From Pelagicoccus sp. SDUM812003 (lineage in GTDB: Bacteria > Verrucomicrobiota > Verrucomicrobiia > Opitutales > Opitutaceae), in the NCBI RefSeq assembly GCF_031127815.1, contig NZ_JARXHY010000013.1, positions 114,816 through 178,815 of the forward strand: a DNA stretch of 64,000 bases, written 5' to 3'. Below the pieces are notes generated by a model. It ran no database searches and had not been told where the DNA came from. It saw only the letters and a list, made by a program, of their open reading frames with translations. Shown one piece after another: positions 27,973-38,013 of the stretch (position 1 is the stretch's first letter; every line of letters begins with the position of its first letter). Position numbers and translations under genes: made by a program.

Positions 27973-28269
27973 CAAACGCAAACCGTGTGATCGAACGGTC
28001 GATGGTTCGACGCTCCGTTTTATGTCACCTTGGTTGATCGGATTGGATTGGAAGGAGAGCAGAAGGATAGCATTGGCTCGTCCCTGACCCGAGAAGGGAG
28101 GCGCCCGCAAGAGGTTCCCGCCGAAACCCTTTTGCTGGGCAACGATGGAATTGGATACGAGCGGATAGGAGGCTGGATCTGCTGGAAACGATTCCCTGCG
28201 CCGCTTTTTGCTCAGGGCAAAGAGGAAGACGACCACGACGAGAATTGCGATGAGCGACCAGACTCCCAA
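27967..28269 (-). CDS. Possible small membrane protein
   Basis: A 100-codon frame whose first 25 residues (GVWSLIAILVVVVFLFALS, then KKRRR) look like a genuine membrane anchor with a basic stop-transfer. The rest lacks any feature and may be read-through of non-coding sequence, since a frameshift could end the real gene early. It overlaps the end of the YqjK-like gene. Confidence 0.28.
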   Translation of the reverse strand: MGVWSLIAILVVVVFLFALSKKRRRESFPADPASYPLVSNSIVAQQKGFGGNLLRAPPFSGQGRANAILLLSFQSNPINQGDIKRSVEPSTVRSHGLRLL

Positions 28270-28356
28270 TGCAGAGGTCGATCATGCCGCCCAAAGCGCC
28301 GCGGGTGGATTGTTCATGCGTTGACGTAGTTGGTTTTTGATAACCGTCTCGGCATG

Positions 28357-28512
28357 TTAGAGCCGTGTACGGAAACCACCCATGAGGTAGATGACGAGAC
28401 AGACGAGGAGGATGGCGCCGATGCTAACGCCGCCGATAGTGGCGCCGCCGAAGTAGAAACCACCGCCGCCGAAAAGAAGCAAGAGAACGAGAATGAGTAG
28501 TAGCATATTCAT
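28357..28512 (-). CDS. DUF3309-like small hydrophobic protein
   Basis: 51 residues from ATG 28512. It reads MNMLLLILVLLLLFGGGGFY, then FGGATIGG, a second hydrophobic run (SIGAILLVCLVIYLMGG) and a short basic end. Leu/Val helix followed by a Gly cluster and aromatic residues is the layout of DUF3309-type peptides, common in stress islands. Two membrane segments. Role unknown. Confidence 0.6.
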   Translation of the reverse strand: MNMLLLILVLLLLFGGGGFYFGGATIGGVSIGAILLVCLVIYLMGGFRTRL

Positions 28513-28850
28513 GGGCTAATGATAGCGCTTCGGTACGCTCTGCACGATGGGGCCTTGCGCCCATGGCGTTGGGAGCTATCAGTGGCCTTTCTCAACAAAG
28601 TGACTTTCCGCAGGCTCATTGCGACGACGGCGATCATCGAGCTGAGCGTGAATCCGAAAAATGGATACAGGTCTCCGGCGCCTGCGGGAAATCCCAAGGC
28701 GTTTTAGAGTAAGGCGCAGACGAGTTTTCGCCGGATATTGAGCATCGTGGCACGGCCAATTCGTACCGTCTGCCCGACTTGGGATTGCCGCGCCCGTTGT
28801 TGAATCGACGGATGTTGCGGGGGACGGCTTCGCGCCGCGACCGAGCCTCC
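28513..28850. other. No firm gene; possible short frame
   Basis: A 62-codon minus frame (28509-28697) has one hydrophobic stretch (FFGFTLSSMIAVVAMSL) but nothing else to support it. Confidence 0.3.
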
Positions 28851-30605
28851 TCAAGGCTTGCTGGACACAACGTCTTGACTGGGAAGGGGAAGCTCGACGC
28901 GAATGGTGGTTGATTTTCCAAGGGTCGAGCGCGCGGTGAAGACGCCGCCGACCATTTCCACGCGCTCCTTCATCCCGAGCATGCCCAGTCGGCCTTTCTT
29001 GCGGGCAAGGCGTTCGGCCCGTGTGTCGAAGCCCTCTCCATAGTCGGTGATTTCCAAGCGGATGGTGTCGCGGTGGCGTTGGATGCTGACTTCCGCACGG
29101 TCTGTTTGGGCATGGCGGGCGACGTTGGCGAGCGCTTCCTGAACCACGCGGTATAGCGTGATGCGTTCGACACCTTCGATACATTCGACGCCTTCGAAGA
29201 CCTTGAGATCGATGCGCAATCCACTGTCTTCCAAATAGTTTTTGATGAGGGCATTGAGGGCGGGCATCAGCCCAAGGTCGTCTAGGACGGACGGTCGCAA
29301 CTCGCGGGCGAAGGTGTGCACGAGGTCCATGGAGTCCTGCACCAAGCCCTGGGCCCGTTCGACCTTTTGCTGCAACTTCTGTGGATCTTCCGCCAAGTAT
29401 TTGCCAACGACCACCAGTTGAAAATTGATGCCGGCCAGCGATTGCAGCACGACGTCGTGCAGCTCGCGGCTGATGCGTTTCCGTTCCTGCTCCTGCGCTT
29501 CGATGATGCGGTGGGAGAGGTCGCGCAGTTGAATCTGCTGGCAGTCCGATTGCTTCAGGAGTTCGGCTAACTTCCGCTTCGCTTTGCGAAGGGTTTTCTC
29601 GATGGCCTTGCGGCGCGCGATTGCCTCCTTGAGCTTCAAATTCGAGGCGGTGAGCAGGTTGAGCTTCAGCTGAGCGCTTTGCGCCTTTCGGCGTTCGGTG
29701 ATGTTGTTGAAAAATGCCACCACGCCATAGTCGCCATCCGGGAGTGTCAGCCTTTGGATCTGCCATTCGTAGTCCTCCATTTCCTTCGTGTCCTTGCGCC
29801 GCTCGCGAAATTCGGGAGCGATGTAGAGCTCGCCTGTCTCGAGGGTATGCCGGAAGCGGGCGGCGAGGCGGTCCGCAACGCGCTTGGGCCAAAGCTGCCC
29901 AAGGATTTCGCGAAAGTCCTGACCGAGACAAGAAACCAAGTCTCCGAAGTTCGGCTCTGCCATTTTATTCGCCTGCTGGAGCCGGAAGGCGGAGTCGATG
30001 AAAAGGACGCAAATAGGTGCTTGCTCGAAAAGGTTGGTGAAAAGAGCGACGTTGCGTTGAAGCGCCGCCTCTGCCCGCTTTCGCTCGGTAATGTCGGCCA
30101 CGGTCAACTGGCATTCGGAGGCCGCTTCGGGGGCGCGGCGGGCCTCGACGGTCACCGGACGGTTCTCCTGGCCTTCGACGAGTAGTTCGAGATCGATTGA
30201 TAGCTTTTCCTCTGTGGCGAACACGCGTTCCAGAAACGCGAGAAAATCCGAGCGGAAGGGCGAGGCGAGATGCAGGGCGAAGGAGCGGCCAACGAGGCGA
30301 GACCGCTCCATACCGAGGAGACTGGCGCCTGAAAGGTTCACCATTTTGATGAGGGAGCTCTGGTCAAGCGTGAGGAAGCCGACGGGAGCGAAATCATAGA
30401 GATCGGCGTATTTCGCTCTGGCGTCTTCCGCTTCGTCGCGAGCGAGCCTTAGCTCGTCGTTCTGAATTTCCAGCTCGATCTGATGGACTTCGAGCTCGTG
30501 CAACAGCTTCTGCACGTCGCTCTCCGATCGCGCATCGCTGTCTTGCCCTGGACGTTTCGCCTCAGGCCCAGGCGTCTGAGCGGCAGCTTTCTTTTTTCTG
30601 GTCAT
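28851..30605 (-). CDS. PAS-PAS sensor histidine kinase, NarL-partner (HisKA_3) type
   Basis: 584 residues, soluble. A coiled-coil start (LLHELEVHQIELEIQNDELR), PAS 1 (about 70-175, ends TVADITERKR), PAS 2 (about 185-310, ends FFNNITERRKAQ), a HisKA_3 box ERKRISRELHD with phospho-His about 384, then HATPase with N box ALANVARHA, ITDYGEGF and GRLGMLGMKER. Such kinases phosphorylate LuxR/NarL-type regulators, but none is encoded nearby. It lies 12 bp after the CheB-CheR-PAS gene, so they form one operon. Confidence 0.9.
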   Translation of the reverse strand: MTRKKKAAAQTPGPEAKRPGQDSDARSESDVQKLLHELEVHQIELEIQNDELRLARDEAEDARAKYADLYDFAPVGFLTLDQSSLIKMVNLSGASLLGMERSRLVGRSFALHLASPFRSDFLAFLERVFATEEKLSIDLELLVEGQENRPVTVEARRAPEAASECQLTVADITERKRAEAALQRNVALFTNLFEQAPICVLFIDSAFRLQQANKMAEPNFGDLVSCLGQDFREILGQLWPKRVADRLAARFRHTLETGELYIAPEFRERRKDTKEMEDYEWQIQRLTLPDGDYGVVAFFNNITERRKAQSAQLKLNLLTASNLKLKEAIARRKAIEKTLRKAKRKLAELLKQSDCQQIQLRDLSHRIIEAQEQERKRISRELHDVVLQSLAGINFQLVVVGKYLAEDPQKLQQKVERAQGLVQDSMDLVHTFARELRPSVLDDLGLMPALNALIKNYLEDSGLRIDLKVFEGVECIEGVERITLYRVVQEALANVARHAQTDRAEVSIQRHRDTIRLEITDYGEGFDTRAERLARKKGRLGMLGMKERVEMVGGVFTARSTLGKSTTIRVELPLPSQDVVSSKP

Positions 30606-30617
30606 GGCAGTTCGGGG

Positions 30618-33365
30618 CTAGGGAGCTTTTTTTGACCGCGACGGTTCCCGATCTCGCTTGCTCTCGCGTGCGCGGGAGGCTTTCAGTTCGCCCTTGGCTT
30701 GGTCGGTCTCCAAGGTCTTGTCGGCCAGCCGGCTTTCCAGCTCGCCCTGGATGCGACGCAATTCCGCCTCCAGCCTTTTGGCGTCGGTGATGTCCCAGAA
30801 GGTAATGACCACCCCCTCAATTCGATTGTCCAGCGTTCGGTAGGGCATGATGCGGGCGGTGAACCAGCGGTCGTCGCTGGCCCGCACCGATTTCTCTATG
30901 GAGCCAAGCTTGCGCAGCACCTCGTTGACGTCGTCGGCCAGTTCCGGGTAGAGCAGCTCGGAAGCGAGGTCGGTAATGGGGCGTCCTACATCGCTGGGAA
31001 TGAGCTTGATGATCTTGGCAGCGGGACTGGTAAAACGGCGGACGCTGAGGTCGTTGTCGAGGAAGAGGGTGGCGACTTCGGTGCTGTTGAGCAGGTTCTT
31101 CATGTCGTTGTTGGAGCGGGAGAGCTCGTCCAGTTTGCCCTGCAGCTCGGCATTGACGGTTTGCAGCTCTTCGTTGAGCGACTGCATTTCCTCCTTGGAG
31201 GTGGTAAGCTCCTCGTTGGTGGACTGCATCTCCTCGTTGGTGGACTGCATCTCCTCGTTGGCGGACCGAAGTTCCTCCTGAGAGGACTGCATCTCCTCGC
31301 GACTGCTCTGAAGCTCCGCGTGAGCTCGCTGCAAATCCTGCTCCAGTTCCTTGACCTGCGGGTTCTCGGCATCGGATTTCTTGGAGCGGCGTTTCGACCG
31401 GGTCGGAGCGGCAGCAGTTTCGCTGAACACCACCATCACCATCCCGGCCAGCGGCTCCTGGGAATCGATTTTCTCGACGGTTAGGTCGGCGTACTGCGGG
31501 GAATCGCTTTCCTCGATTTTAACGGCCTTCACGACAACGCGGCCCTCGTCGTGCAAGGTTTTCTGGAAGGCCCGGGTTAGCTCGTAGCGGAGGCCTTGGC
31601 GAGCCATGGCGAAGAGGTTCCAGTTGGCCTTGCCCGCGGCGGGCTCGAGGTACTTTCCCGTCCGCCCACTGATGTGGACGACATTGCCCTTTTCATCGGT
31701 CAGGACGGTCGCCGGGGCGTAGCGCTGCAGGATCAGCTGCTCGGCCAAGCTTTGCAGGCTGTGATGGCCCTTGGACGGCGCAGGTGAATCGTTCCATGTA
31801 TCCCCGCTCAAAGAAGACGACTTGGACGGAAAGTCGATGGGCTCGGGTCGAACGGCCGATTCCGTTCGCTGAAAGATGCGCGACTTGCTGTCGCGGGCGG
31901 TGAACAGTCCGGTTTGGGAGCCCACGGTTTCCGCGCTGCCCAGCATGAGAACGCCCCCCGGCTTGAGGCTGTAGTGGAAAATTGGAAACAGCCGCTTCTG
32001 CATCTCCGGAGTGAGGTAGATCAAGAGGTTACGACAGCTGAGGAAGTCCAGCTTGGTAAAGGGCGGATCCATGATGAGGTTGTGCGGCGAGAAGACCACC
32101 ATCTTGCGGATCTCCGGACGGATTCGATAGCCGCGTTCCACCTTGACGAAAAAGCGGCGGAGGCGTTCCGGGGACATGTCCGCCGCGATGTTCTCGACAA
32201 AGACCCCTTCGCGGGCCTTGGCAATGGCGTCGCTGTCGAGATCGCTCGCGAAGATCTGGCACTTGAAGTCTTTCTTGTGCGGGTCGACCTCGTCCATGGC
32301 CTCGCGGATAGCGATGGCGAGGGAATAGGCCTCCTCTCCGGTCGAGCATCCGGTCACCCAGGCGCGAAACGGACCATGGGAGCGGGCCTTGATCAGTTCC
32401 GGGAGGATCTTAGAGCGCAGCGTTTCCCAAGCCGCGGGGTCACGAAAGAAACTGGTAACGCCAATGAGCAGCTCCTTGAAGAGCAGGTCCAGTTCCTGAG
32501 GATTTTCCTGCAGGTAGCTCACATAGGTGGCGATCTTCTCAATTTGGTGGATCGCCATACGACGCTCGATCCGGCGGTAGAGCGTGTTTTTCTTGTAGCC
32601 GGAGAAGTCGTGGCTGCTGCGGGAACGCAGGAGGATGAGAATCTTATCGAGGGCGCTTTGGGTCTTGGGATCAACCCTTTCGTCGGCCGGGCTGGCAATC
32701 GGGGGGCGTTTGAGGCAGGATAGAATTCGAGCAGGCAGCTTATCGGCAGCGTCCACCACGTCGGCCAATCCCGCATCAATGACGCTACGCGGCATGCTAT
32801 CGAAGCGAGCGCTGGCCGGATCCTGGGCGAAGGTAAGGCCTGCCTTGTCCTTGATCTCGCGCATCCCCAGCGTTCCGTCCGAGCCCATGCCGGAGAGGAT
32901 GACCCCGATACTGGACTGCTGCCGGTCTTGCGCGAGCGAGCGGAGGAAGTAGTCGATAGGCAAGCGCAAGCCGCGGGAGACGGTGGACTCGAACAAATGG
33001 AGCACGCCATGCAGGATGGACATGTCCTTGTTTGGCGGGATCACGTAGACGCAGTCGGGATGGATTTTCGTTCGATCCTGGACCTGGATGACGTCCATGG
33101 ATGTCGCCTTCTGAAGCAGCTCGGGCATGAGCCCTTTTCGCGTGGGATCGAGGTGCTGAATGACCACGAAGGCCATGCCGCAGCCGCGCGGCACGTGCTG
33201 CACAAATTGCTCCAAGGCCTCCAGCCCTCCCGCGGAGGCGCCGATGCCCACGATGGGGAAATCGAGGCTGGAGCCAAGCGAAGGTTCCTTCGCTTTCTTG
33301 GCGATCGCTTTGCGCGGACGGGCAGTGTTTTTTTTCGGTGGATTCGAAGGGGTCTTTTTTCCCAT
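30618..33365 (-). CDS. CheB-CheR-PAS fusion protein
   Basis: 915 residues. A Lys-rich N-terminus; CheB methylesterase domain about 35-215 with GIGASAGG, IQHLDP and GMGSDG catalytic motifs but no receiver; CheR about 240-510 with GCSTGEEAYSLAI, IFASDLDSDAIAKA and LDFLSCRNLLIYL; a coiled coil about 650-740 built on EEMQS(S/T)NEE repeats; then PAS about 750-870 ending FWDITDAKRLEAE. Such fusions are widespread in stress islands and are thought to sense signals through PAS and act on two-component kinases rather than MCPs. Followed in operon by the PAS histidine kinase. Confidence 0.93.
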   Translation of the reverse strand: MGKKTPSNPPKKNTARPRKAIAKKAKEPSLGSSLDFPIVGIGASAGGLEALEQFVQHVPRGCGMAFVVIQHLDPTRKGLMPELLQKATSMDVIQVQDRTKIHPDCVYVIPPNKDMSILHGVLHLFESTVSRGLRLPIDYFLRSLAQDRQQSSIGVILSGMGSDGTLGMREIKDKAGLTFAQDPASARFDSMPRSVIDAGLADVVDAADKLPARILSCLKRPPIASPADERVDPKTQSALDKILILLRSRSSHDFSGYKKNTLYRRIERRMAIHQIEKIATYVSYLQENPQELDLLFKELLIGVTSFFRDPAAWETLRSKILPELIKARSHGPFRAWVTGCSTGEEAYSLAIAIREAMDEVDPHKKDFKCQIFASDLDSDAIAKAREGVFVENIAADMSPERLRRFFVKVERGYRIRPEIRKMVVFSPHNLIMDPPFTKLDFLSCRNLLIYLTPEMQKRLFPIFHYSLKPGGVLMLGSAETVGSQTGLFTARDSKSRIFQRTESAVRPEPIDFPSKSSSLSGDTWNDSPAPSKGHHSLQSLAEQLILQRYAPATVLTDEKGNVVHISGRTGKYLEPAAGKANWNLFAMARQGLRYELTRAFQKTLHDEGRVVVKAVKIEESDSPQYADLTVEKIDSQEPLAGMVMVVFSETAAAPTRSKRRSKKSDAENPQVKELEQDLQRAHAELQSSREEMQSSQEELRSANEEMQSTNEEMQSTNEELTTSKEEMQSLNEELQTVNAELQGKLDELSRSNNDMKNLLNSTEVATLFLDNDLSVRRFTSPAAKIIKLIPSDVGRPITDLASELLYPELADDVNEVLRKLGSIEKSVRASDDRWFTARIMPYRTLDNRIEGVVITFWDITDAKRLEAELRRIQGELESRLADKTLETDQAKGELKASRARESKRDREPSRSKKAP

Positions 33366-33663
33366 TATTTGAGGGTGTCCGTGACGGTTGGACTGACGTA
33401 CGGCTCATACAACCGTCGGCAAGTGAGAGAGCATGGGGGGCCTAAGCAGTTCACTAAGATACGAGCCCAAATGCTCCCTTGACGGTATTGGCGACTACCG
33501 GAGGCCGCAATGCTATAGTGGGCAAATGGTCTTCTCGGATTCCGGAGCTGACTGAGCCACGCTCCATCTCTTTGCGAACGTGGGAAAATAAGGCGTCGCG
33601 ATTCGATAGGCTGTTGTCGTTTAAGGAGGGAGTTCTGACTAAAATTCCGAATACGCCTCACCG

Positions 33664-34254
33664 TTACTCAGTCGCCACGTGAGCGATTTGGGCAATTTTC
33701 GCAGCGATATCTTCGGGAGAAAGAACGAAGTCGATGCACCCGCTGGCGATGGCGCTTTCGGGCATGTCCGGCTGGGCGGCGGTGTCGAGTTTCTGGGCGA
33801 TGGTTATGCCTCCCGTTTCCTTGATGCCGCACAGGGCGTCGGCCCCGTCGCCATCGTATCCCGAGACGATCACCGCCATCAGTTTCCCGTTCCAGCGCTT
33901 GGTTAGGGAACGCAGAAAGACGGTGATCACGTCGGACCAGCCTCGCGGTTTGGATACCGGCCGCAGCCGAAATTCCCCGTCGAGCACATGGAGATCGCGC
34001 TGGGTCGGAATGATGAACACATGATCAGGGCGGATTTCCAATTTATCCGTGATCAGTTCCACCGGCATGGTCGTGAAACGGGGCAGGATTTCGTGAAGCT
34101 GAGTCGCCACGTTCCGCACGTGATTAACGATAACAATCGCGACCCCCATATCTGCTGGTAGGCATTTCAACAAACGGATGTACGCATCGAGACCCCCCGC
34201 CGAACCGCCCACGCAGACGATGGGAAAGTCGTTGGCTGGAGATTCGGTCTTCAT
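33664..34254 (-). CDS. Stand-alone CheB methylesterase domain protein
   Basis: About 196 residues from ATG 34254 (GGTGAAG upstream; a longer start at 34275 is possible). Only the esterase domain: Ser in VGGSAGGL, His in IVNHVRN, Asp in SGYDGDGADAL. The His motif NHVR differs from the usual QHM. Its substrate is not obvious; the nearby CheB-CheR-PAS fusion points to a shared sensory module. A decayed copy lies about 2 kb upstream at 35.9-36.5 kb. Confidence 0.85.
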   Translation of the reverse strand: MKTESPANDFPIVCVGGSAGGLDAYIRLLKCLPADMGVAIVIVNHVRNVATQLHEILPRFTTMPVELITDKLEIRPDHVFIIPTQRDLHVLDGEFRLRPVSKPRGWSDVITVFLRSLTKRWNGKLMAVIVSGYDGDGADALCGIKETGGITIAQKLDTAAQPDMPESAIASGCIDFVLSPEDIAAKIAQIAHVATE

Positions 34255-34409
34255 ATCTTCACCGGTAGGGGTCATGGCGGTTGCTCGTTTGAGGAAGTGG
34301 GACGCGCCGCGATCAGGCCTCCGCTCCGGCCCGATCGACCTGTATCAGTTTTCTGTTTACGAGTTCCTTCTTCTCTTCCGAGTAGTTTGGTTCATGGGGC
34401 AGGATTGGG

Positions 34410-35384
34410 TTACTCTGGTTTTAGATCGGATTGAACGACCTCGCTTGCGCTCTGTGCCTCCGCTCGCGTTGCGATAACGCAAATGCCTAGCACGACCACG
34501 CAGCCAGAGAGATAGACCCAAATCAGAAGCGCTACCATGCCGCCCAAGGCGCCGTAGAGCATGTTGAAGTTGGAGAAGCTGACCGCGTAAGCCAGAAACA
34601 GCAGCTCGCCAAGCCGGATTAGGACCGTCGCGCCCAAGGCTTCGAGCCACACTTCGGAAAATCGAGTGGGGCGACTCGGGGCCATTTTGTAGATCATGAC
34701 CAACCCGTAATATAGAACGAGCCACGGGAGCAGATAAAACAACAGTCCGAAGGCCCACCGGGGAAATTCGAGATAGCCGTTGAGCCATTCCTGTACGAGC
34801 CGCGCTAGGCTGGGCAGCAGGACTCCGATTAGCGCCGCGCTGGTCGTGATGCCGAGCAAGACGAGACTTTTAAAAGGCAGGCGCCACCAGTTGTACGGCT
34901 CCAGATTTCAAATACGGTTGGTGGTCCGAATCAGGGTGCGCTGGAATTTCAGCGCACCCCAAAGCAACAGTGGTAGCGCCGTTAGGCTGATCTTGCCGCG
35001 TTCCTGCAGCCATTTGTGAATACCCGCCTCGGCCCCGCTCTTCTGCTCGCTGGTCAGTGGCGTGTAGTGCTCTACCAACTTCACGATCGCTTGCGTCGCC
35101 TCTTCTCGCCCGACGAACAGCGAACCCGCCGTCACGAGCAGAATGGCCAAAGGCAGGAGCGAGAGCAGTAGGTAGTAGGAAAAGGCGGCGGCGCGTTGGT
35201 CTCCATCCTCTTCCACCCATCGTGCCCAGGCCCGCTTCGTGGCGAGCCACACGTTTGACTGTTTCGCGCTACCTAGCAAAGTTCGCATCAGAATGAAGGA
35301 ATTACCGGAACCGCCGACGGCGTCGTTTCGCGAAGAGGAAGCCTCCTCGAAAGTGGATACTGCGGGGACGTCCGGTGGGAGCAT
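34410..35384 (-). pseudogene. YihY/BrkB family membrane protein interrupted by an in-frame TGA
   Basis: The frame runs from ATG 35384 with RAAAFSYYLLLSLLPLAILL and ends TLIRTTNRI at a TGA (34908-34910). In the same frame it goes on NLEPYNWWRLPFKSLVLLG, then ITTSAALIGVLLPSLARL and further membrane helices to 34410. The family normally has Trp after the NR-x motif, so TGG to TGA is the simplest change. Joined length of about 324 fits an intact YihY protein with six membrane helices. Either a recent nonsense mutation or a base error. Confidence 0.8.
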
Positions 35385-35410
35385 CCTATGCTAAAGGGCG
35401 CCGCGAGCAC

Positions 35411-35424
35411 ATGGGGTATAACCC
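35411..35424 (-). promoter_or_regulatory. GGGTWANNCCCCAT-type element before yihY-like gene
   Basis: Reads GGGTTATACCCCAT on the minus strand, 26 bp ahead of the ATG at 35384. Contains the inverted repeat GGGT-TAT-ACCC. Confidence 0.4.
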
Positions 35425-35822
35425 ACTGTGCTCGGTGCTTGGGATATCAGTTTGGGAAACTCTGTCCTCCTCGGTTTAAAACGTACCGTGCCGGATCGCT
35501 TCACGCATCTTCGCCCGAGTCGCCGTCCCTCCCGTACGCCCGTTTGCTAACGATGCCTTCTCGCGGGCAGCCAGCCCAGAATCACCATCTCCAAGCAACC
35601 GTACGGTTGCTCAAGGACGCTCGGGACACGATCTCGGCCGTCGCGCTTGGTTCCGCGAACAAGCCCGGGCGAATCCCCATTCACCCGGGCTTTCCTCCCT
35701 TTCTGGATTCCTCATATTTGGCTCCAGAAACTGCAAAAGTTCAAAATGCGCTCTAACAACGAATATGCGCGTCTGTTGGTTTAGTCGTCGAAGCATACTA
35801 GCGAGTTCTCGCGGAATTGGCT

Positions 35823-35836
35823 ATGGGGCATAACCC
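35823..35836 (-). promoter_or_regulatory. GGGTWANNCCCCAT-type element, orphan
   Basis: Reads GGGTTATGCCCCAT on the minus strand. It lies 72 bp left of the decayed CheB copy, and about 440 bp ahead of the nearest minus-strand gene, so it may be a remnant. Confidence 0.3.
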
Positions 35837-35908
35837 GCTGGCGAAGAGGAATATGGGATCGTCGCTCATTGCCCGAATGCGCGCGCTCTCGTCGCGGATG
35901 CGTTTGTG

Positions 35909-36515
35909 CTACCTGAGCGATTTGGACTATTTTGGCGTCAATATCTTCGCGTGAGTGGACGAAGTCGATGTACCCGCTTGCGATGCCATCTCAGGCATGT
36001 CGGCCTGCGCTGCTGTATCGTGGGTTTGCGAGATGGGAATGCCCCCGCTTCTTCTACGCCGCATCGAGCGTCGGCCCCGTCGCCATCGTATCCGGACGAT
36101 GACGGCGATCAGCTTGCCTTCCTAGTGACTGGTGAGAGATCGCAGGAAGACGGTGATCACGTCGCGACATCCCCGAGTTTTGGATACAGGTCGAAGCCGA
36201 AATTCTCCATCGAGCGTATTCAAGTCACGCTGGGTCGGAAGGATTTAGACGCGATCGGGGCTGGATATCGAATTTCTCTGTGATCAGCTCCACCGGCATG
36301 GAGAAGAAGCTTGGGAGGATCTCGTGAAGTTGGGTAGTCATGTTTCTCACGTGACTGACGATTGCAATCGCGGCTCCGCTATCGGCCGGCAGGCATTCGA
36401 GTAATCGGGTGCACGCCTCTAGTCCAACCGCGGAGTCGCCCACGCGCATAGTAGGAGAAACGTTCTGCTTTCCCAATCTTAAGCGGGCAAAAGTATACGA
36501 GACGTTCGCAATCAA
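35909..36515 (-). pseudogene. Decayed duplicate of the stand-alone CheB gene
   Basis: Base-by-base similar to 33664-34254 over nearly its whole length but carrying several small indels. The 5' part still reads LLECLPADSGAAIAIVSHVR, then NMTTQLHEILPSF and FSMPVELITEKFDIQPR; after that the frame is lost, although the DNA match continues through the catalytic-Asp region and the end. The Ser motif has become DSAVGL, so it was damaged there as well. A clear degenerating paralogue. Confidence 0.82.
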
Positions 36516-37946
36516 CTAGCCGCGTCGATTGAAGCGACGCGTATCAACTTTTTGTTTACGAATTCCTGGATGCCTAGGCTGGAAAGTTCGCGTCCATAGC
36601 CGGAGTTCTTGATGCCGCCGAAGGGGAGATCCGCCGCCGTCCAGGTCGGGTGGTTGATGAATACCATTCCGGTTTCGATACGGTTTGCCACGGGCGATGT
36701 CCTTGGTGAAGACCGAGCCGCCAAGGCCGAAGTCCGAATCGTTGGCTAGCGCGATGGCTTCGTCTTCGTCTTTGACGCGGAAGATGAGGGCGACCGGTCC
36801 GAAAAACTCGTCGCGGAACGCGGGGTTCTCCGGTTTGATATTGGTAAGAATCGTCGGCTGCATGTAGGAACCGGGGCGATCAATTCGTTTGCCGCCCATC
36901 ACCAGCGTGGCTCCTTTGGCGACGGCTTCTTTGACCTGATCGAGCAATTTCAAGAGCGCGCCTTCTGTGGAAAGCGGACCGAGGGTCGTTTCCTTGTCCA
37001 TCGGGTTGCCTGGCTTCAGGGCGGCGAGGGCGGCTTGAAATTTTTCGAGGAATTTGTCGGCCAAAGAGTCGACCACGATGAATCGTTTGCCGGCGACGCA
37101 GCATTGGCCCATGTTGTTCATCTTTGCCCAGACCGCCCATTTCACAGTCTTCGCGAGATCGGCGTCGTCGAGCACGATGAAGGCGTCGCTGCCGCCCAGT
37201 TCCATGGTGGACTTCTTTAGGTTTTTGCCAGCTCGCTCGGCCACGATTTTTCCGGCCTCTACGCTGCCGGTCAAGGCGACGCCCTTGATGCGCGGATCGT
37301 CAATCACTTGGTTAACCTGCTCGTGCGAAATCTGAAGATTGGTGTATGCGCCAGCGGGCGCCCCGGCATCCCGCCACAGTTTTTCGAACGCGATGGCGCA
37401 CTGCGGCACGCAGCCGGCGTGTTTCACCATCACCACATTACCCGCCATCAGATTGGGGGCGACAAAGCGGGCGAGCTGATAGTAGGGGAAATTCCACGGC
37501 TGCACGCCAAAGAGCACGCCGATTGGACTGCTGACGATTTCCGCTTCGCCGGAAGCCGGCTTCAGTTTTTCCGTGGCGAGAAAGCCTTCCGCGTTTTTCG
37601 CGTAGTACTCGATGATGTCCGCGCTCAAGGCGGCTTCACCGTGCGATTCGGCGATGAGCTTGCCCATTTCGAGCGTCACCGGGTTGGCGAAATTATCCGC
37701 TTGCTCCCGCATGAGAGCGGCGGCTTTGGCGACGATAGTCGCACGTTCGGCAAAGGATGTATTCCGCCAGGTCTCGAAACAGTCTGCGGCGGTTTGGATA
37801 GCGGTTTCGAGCTGCGGGTCGGTCATTTCTTCAAACGTCCTGAAGACTTTCCCGTCATAGGGATTCACGCTTTGATAAGCCTTGCTCTTCTTTTTTGCGT
37901 TGGGTGCGTTTGATGCTTTTTGTGGAGTGGATAGTGCGGTTGTCAT
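36512..37946 (-). pseudogene. Aldehyde (succinate-semialdehyde type) dehydrogenase with C-terminal frameshift
   Basis: From ATG 37946 the frame encodes an ALDH: PWNFPYYQLARFVAPNL, LTGSVEAGK, the catalytic Glu in MELGGSDAF and Cys in NMGQCCVAGKRF. It breaks after FTKDIARG near 36690; the proper end ([38 protein letters not shown]) is in another frame ending at 36512. Joined length is about 477. ALDHs oxidise aldehydes with NAD(P)+. If the shift is real the C-terminal oligomerisation strand is lost. Lies just downstream of a GGGTWANNCCCCAT-type element. Confidence 0.82.
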
Positions 37947-37985
37947 ATATTCGTCAGAATATACGCCGTGCCGTCAGTGAGCGAA

Positions 37986-37999
37986 ATGGGGTATTACCC
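37986..37999 (-). promoter_or_regulatory. GGGTWANNCCCCAT-type element before aldehyde dehydrogenase
   Basis: Reads GGGTAATACCCCAT on the minus strand, 39 bp ahead of the ATG at 37946. Upstream on that strand a GGAAC lies 14 bases away, reminiscent of an ECF -35 element but too short to rely on. Confidence 0.4.
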
Positions 38000-38013
38000 A
38001 GTGGAGGCGGCGG

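Larger units (their letters stand above)
35385..35908. other. No gene seen between yihY-like gene and CheB remnant
   Basis: 524 bp holding two copies of the GGGTWANNCCCCAT-type element (35411-35424 and 35823-35836). Frames here have no recognisable features. Confidence 0.4.

Noticed and set aside
28579..29931. 450-codon minus frame overlapping the PAS histidine kinase
   Set aside because: Out-of-frame reading of the kinase gene; Arg/Pro-rich without motifs.
34908..34910. TGA as a selenocysteine or programmed read-through codon
   Set aside because: The family has Trp here, no SECIS-like hairpin is evident, and neighbouring genes are also damaged.
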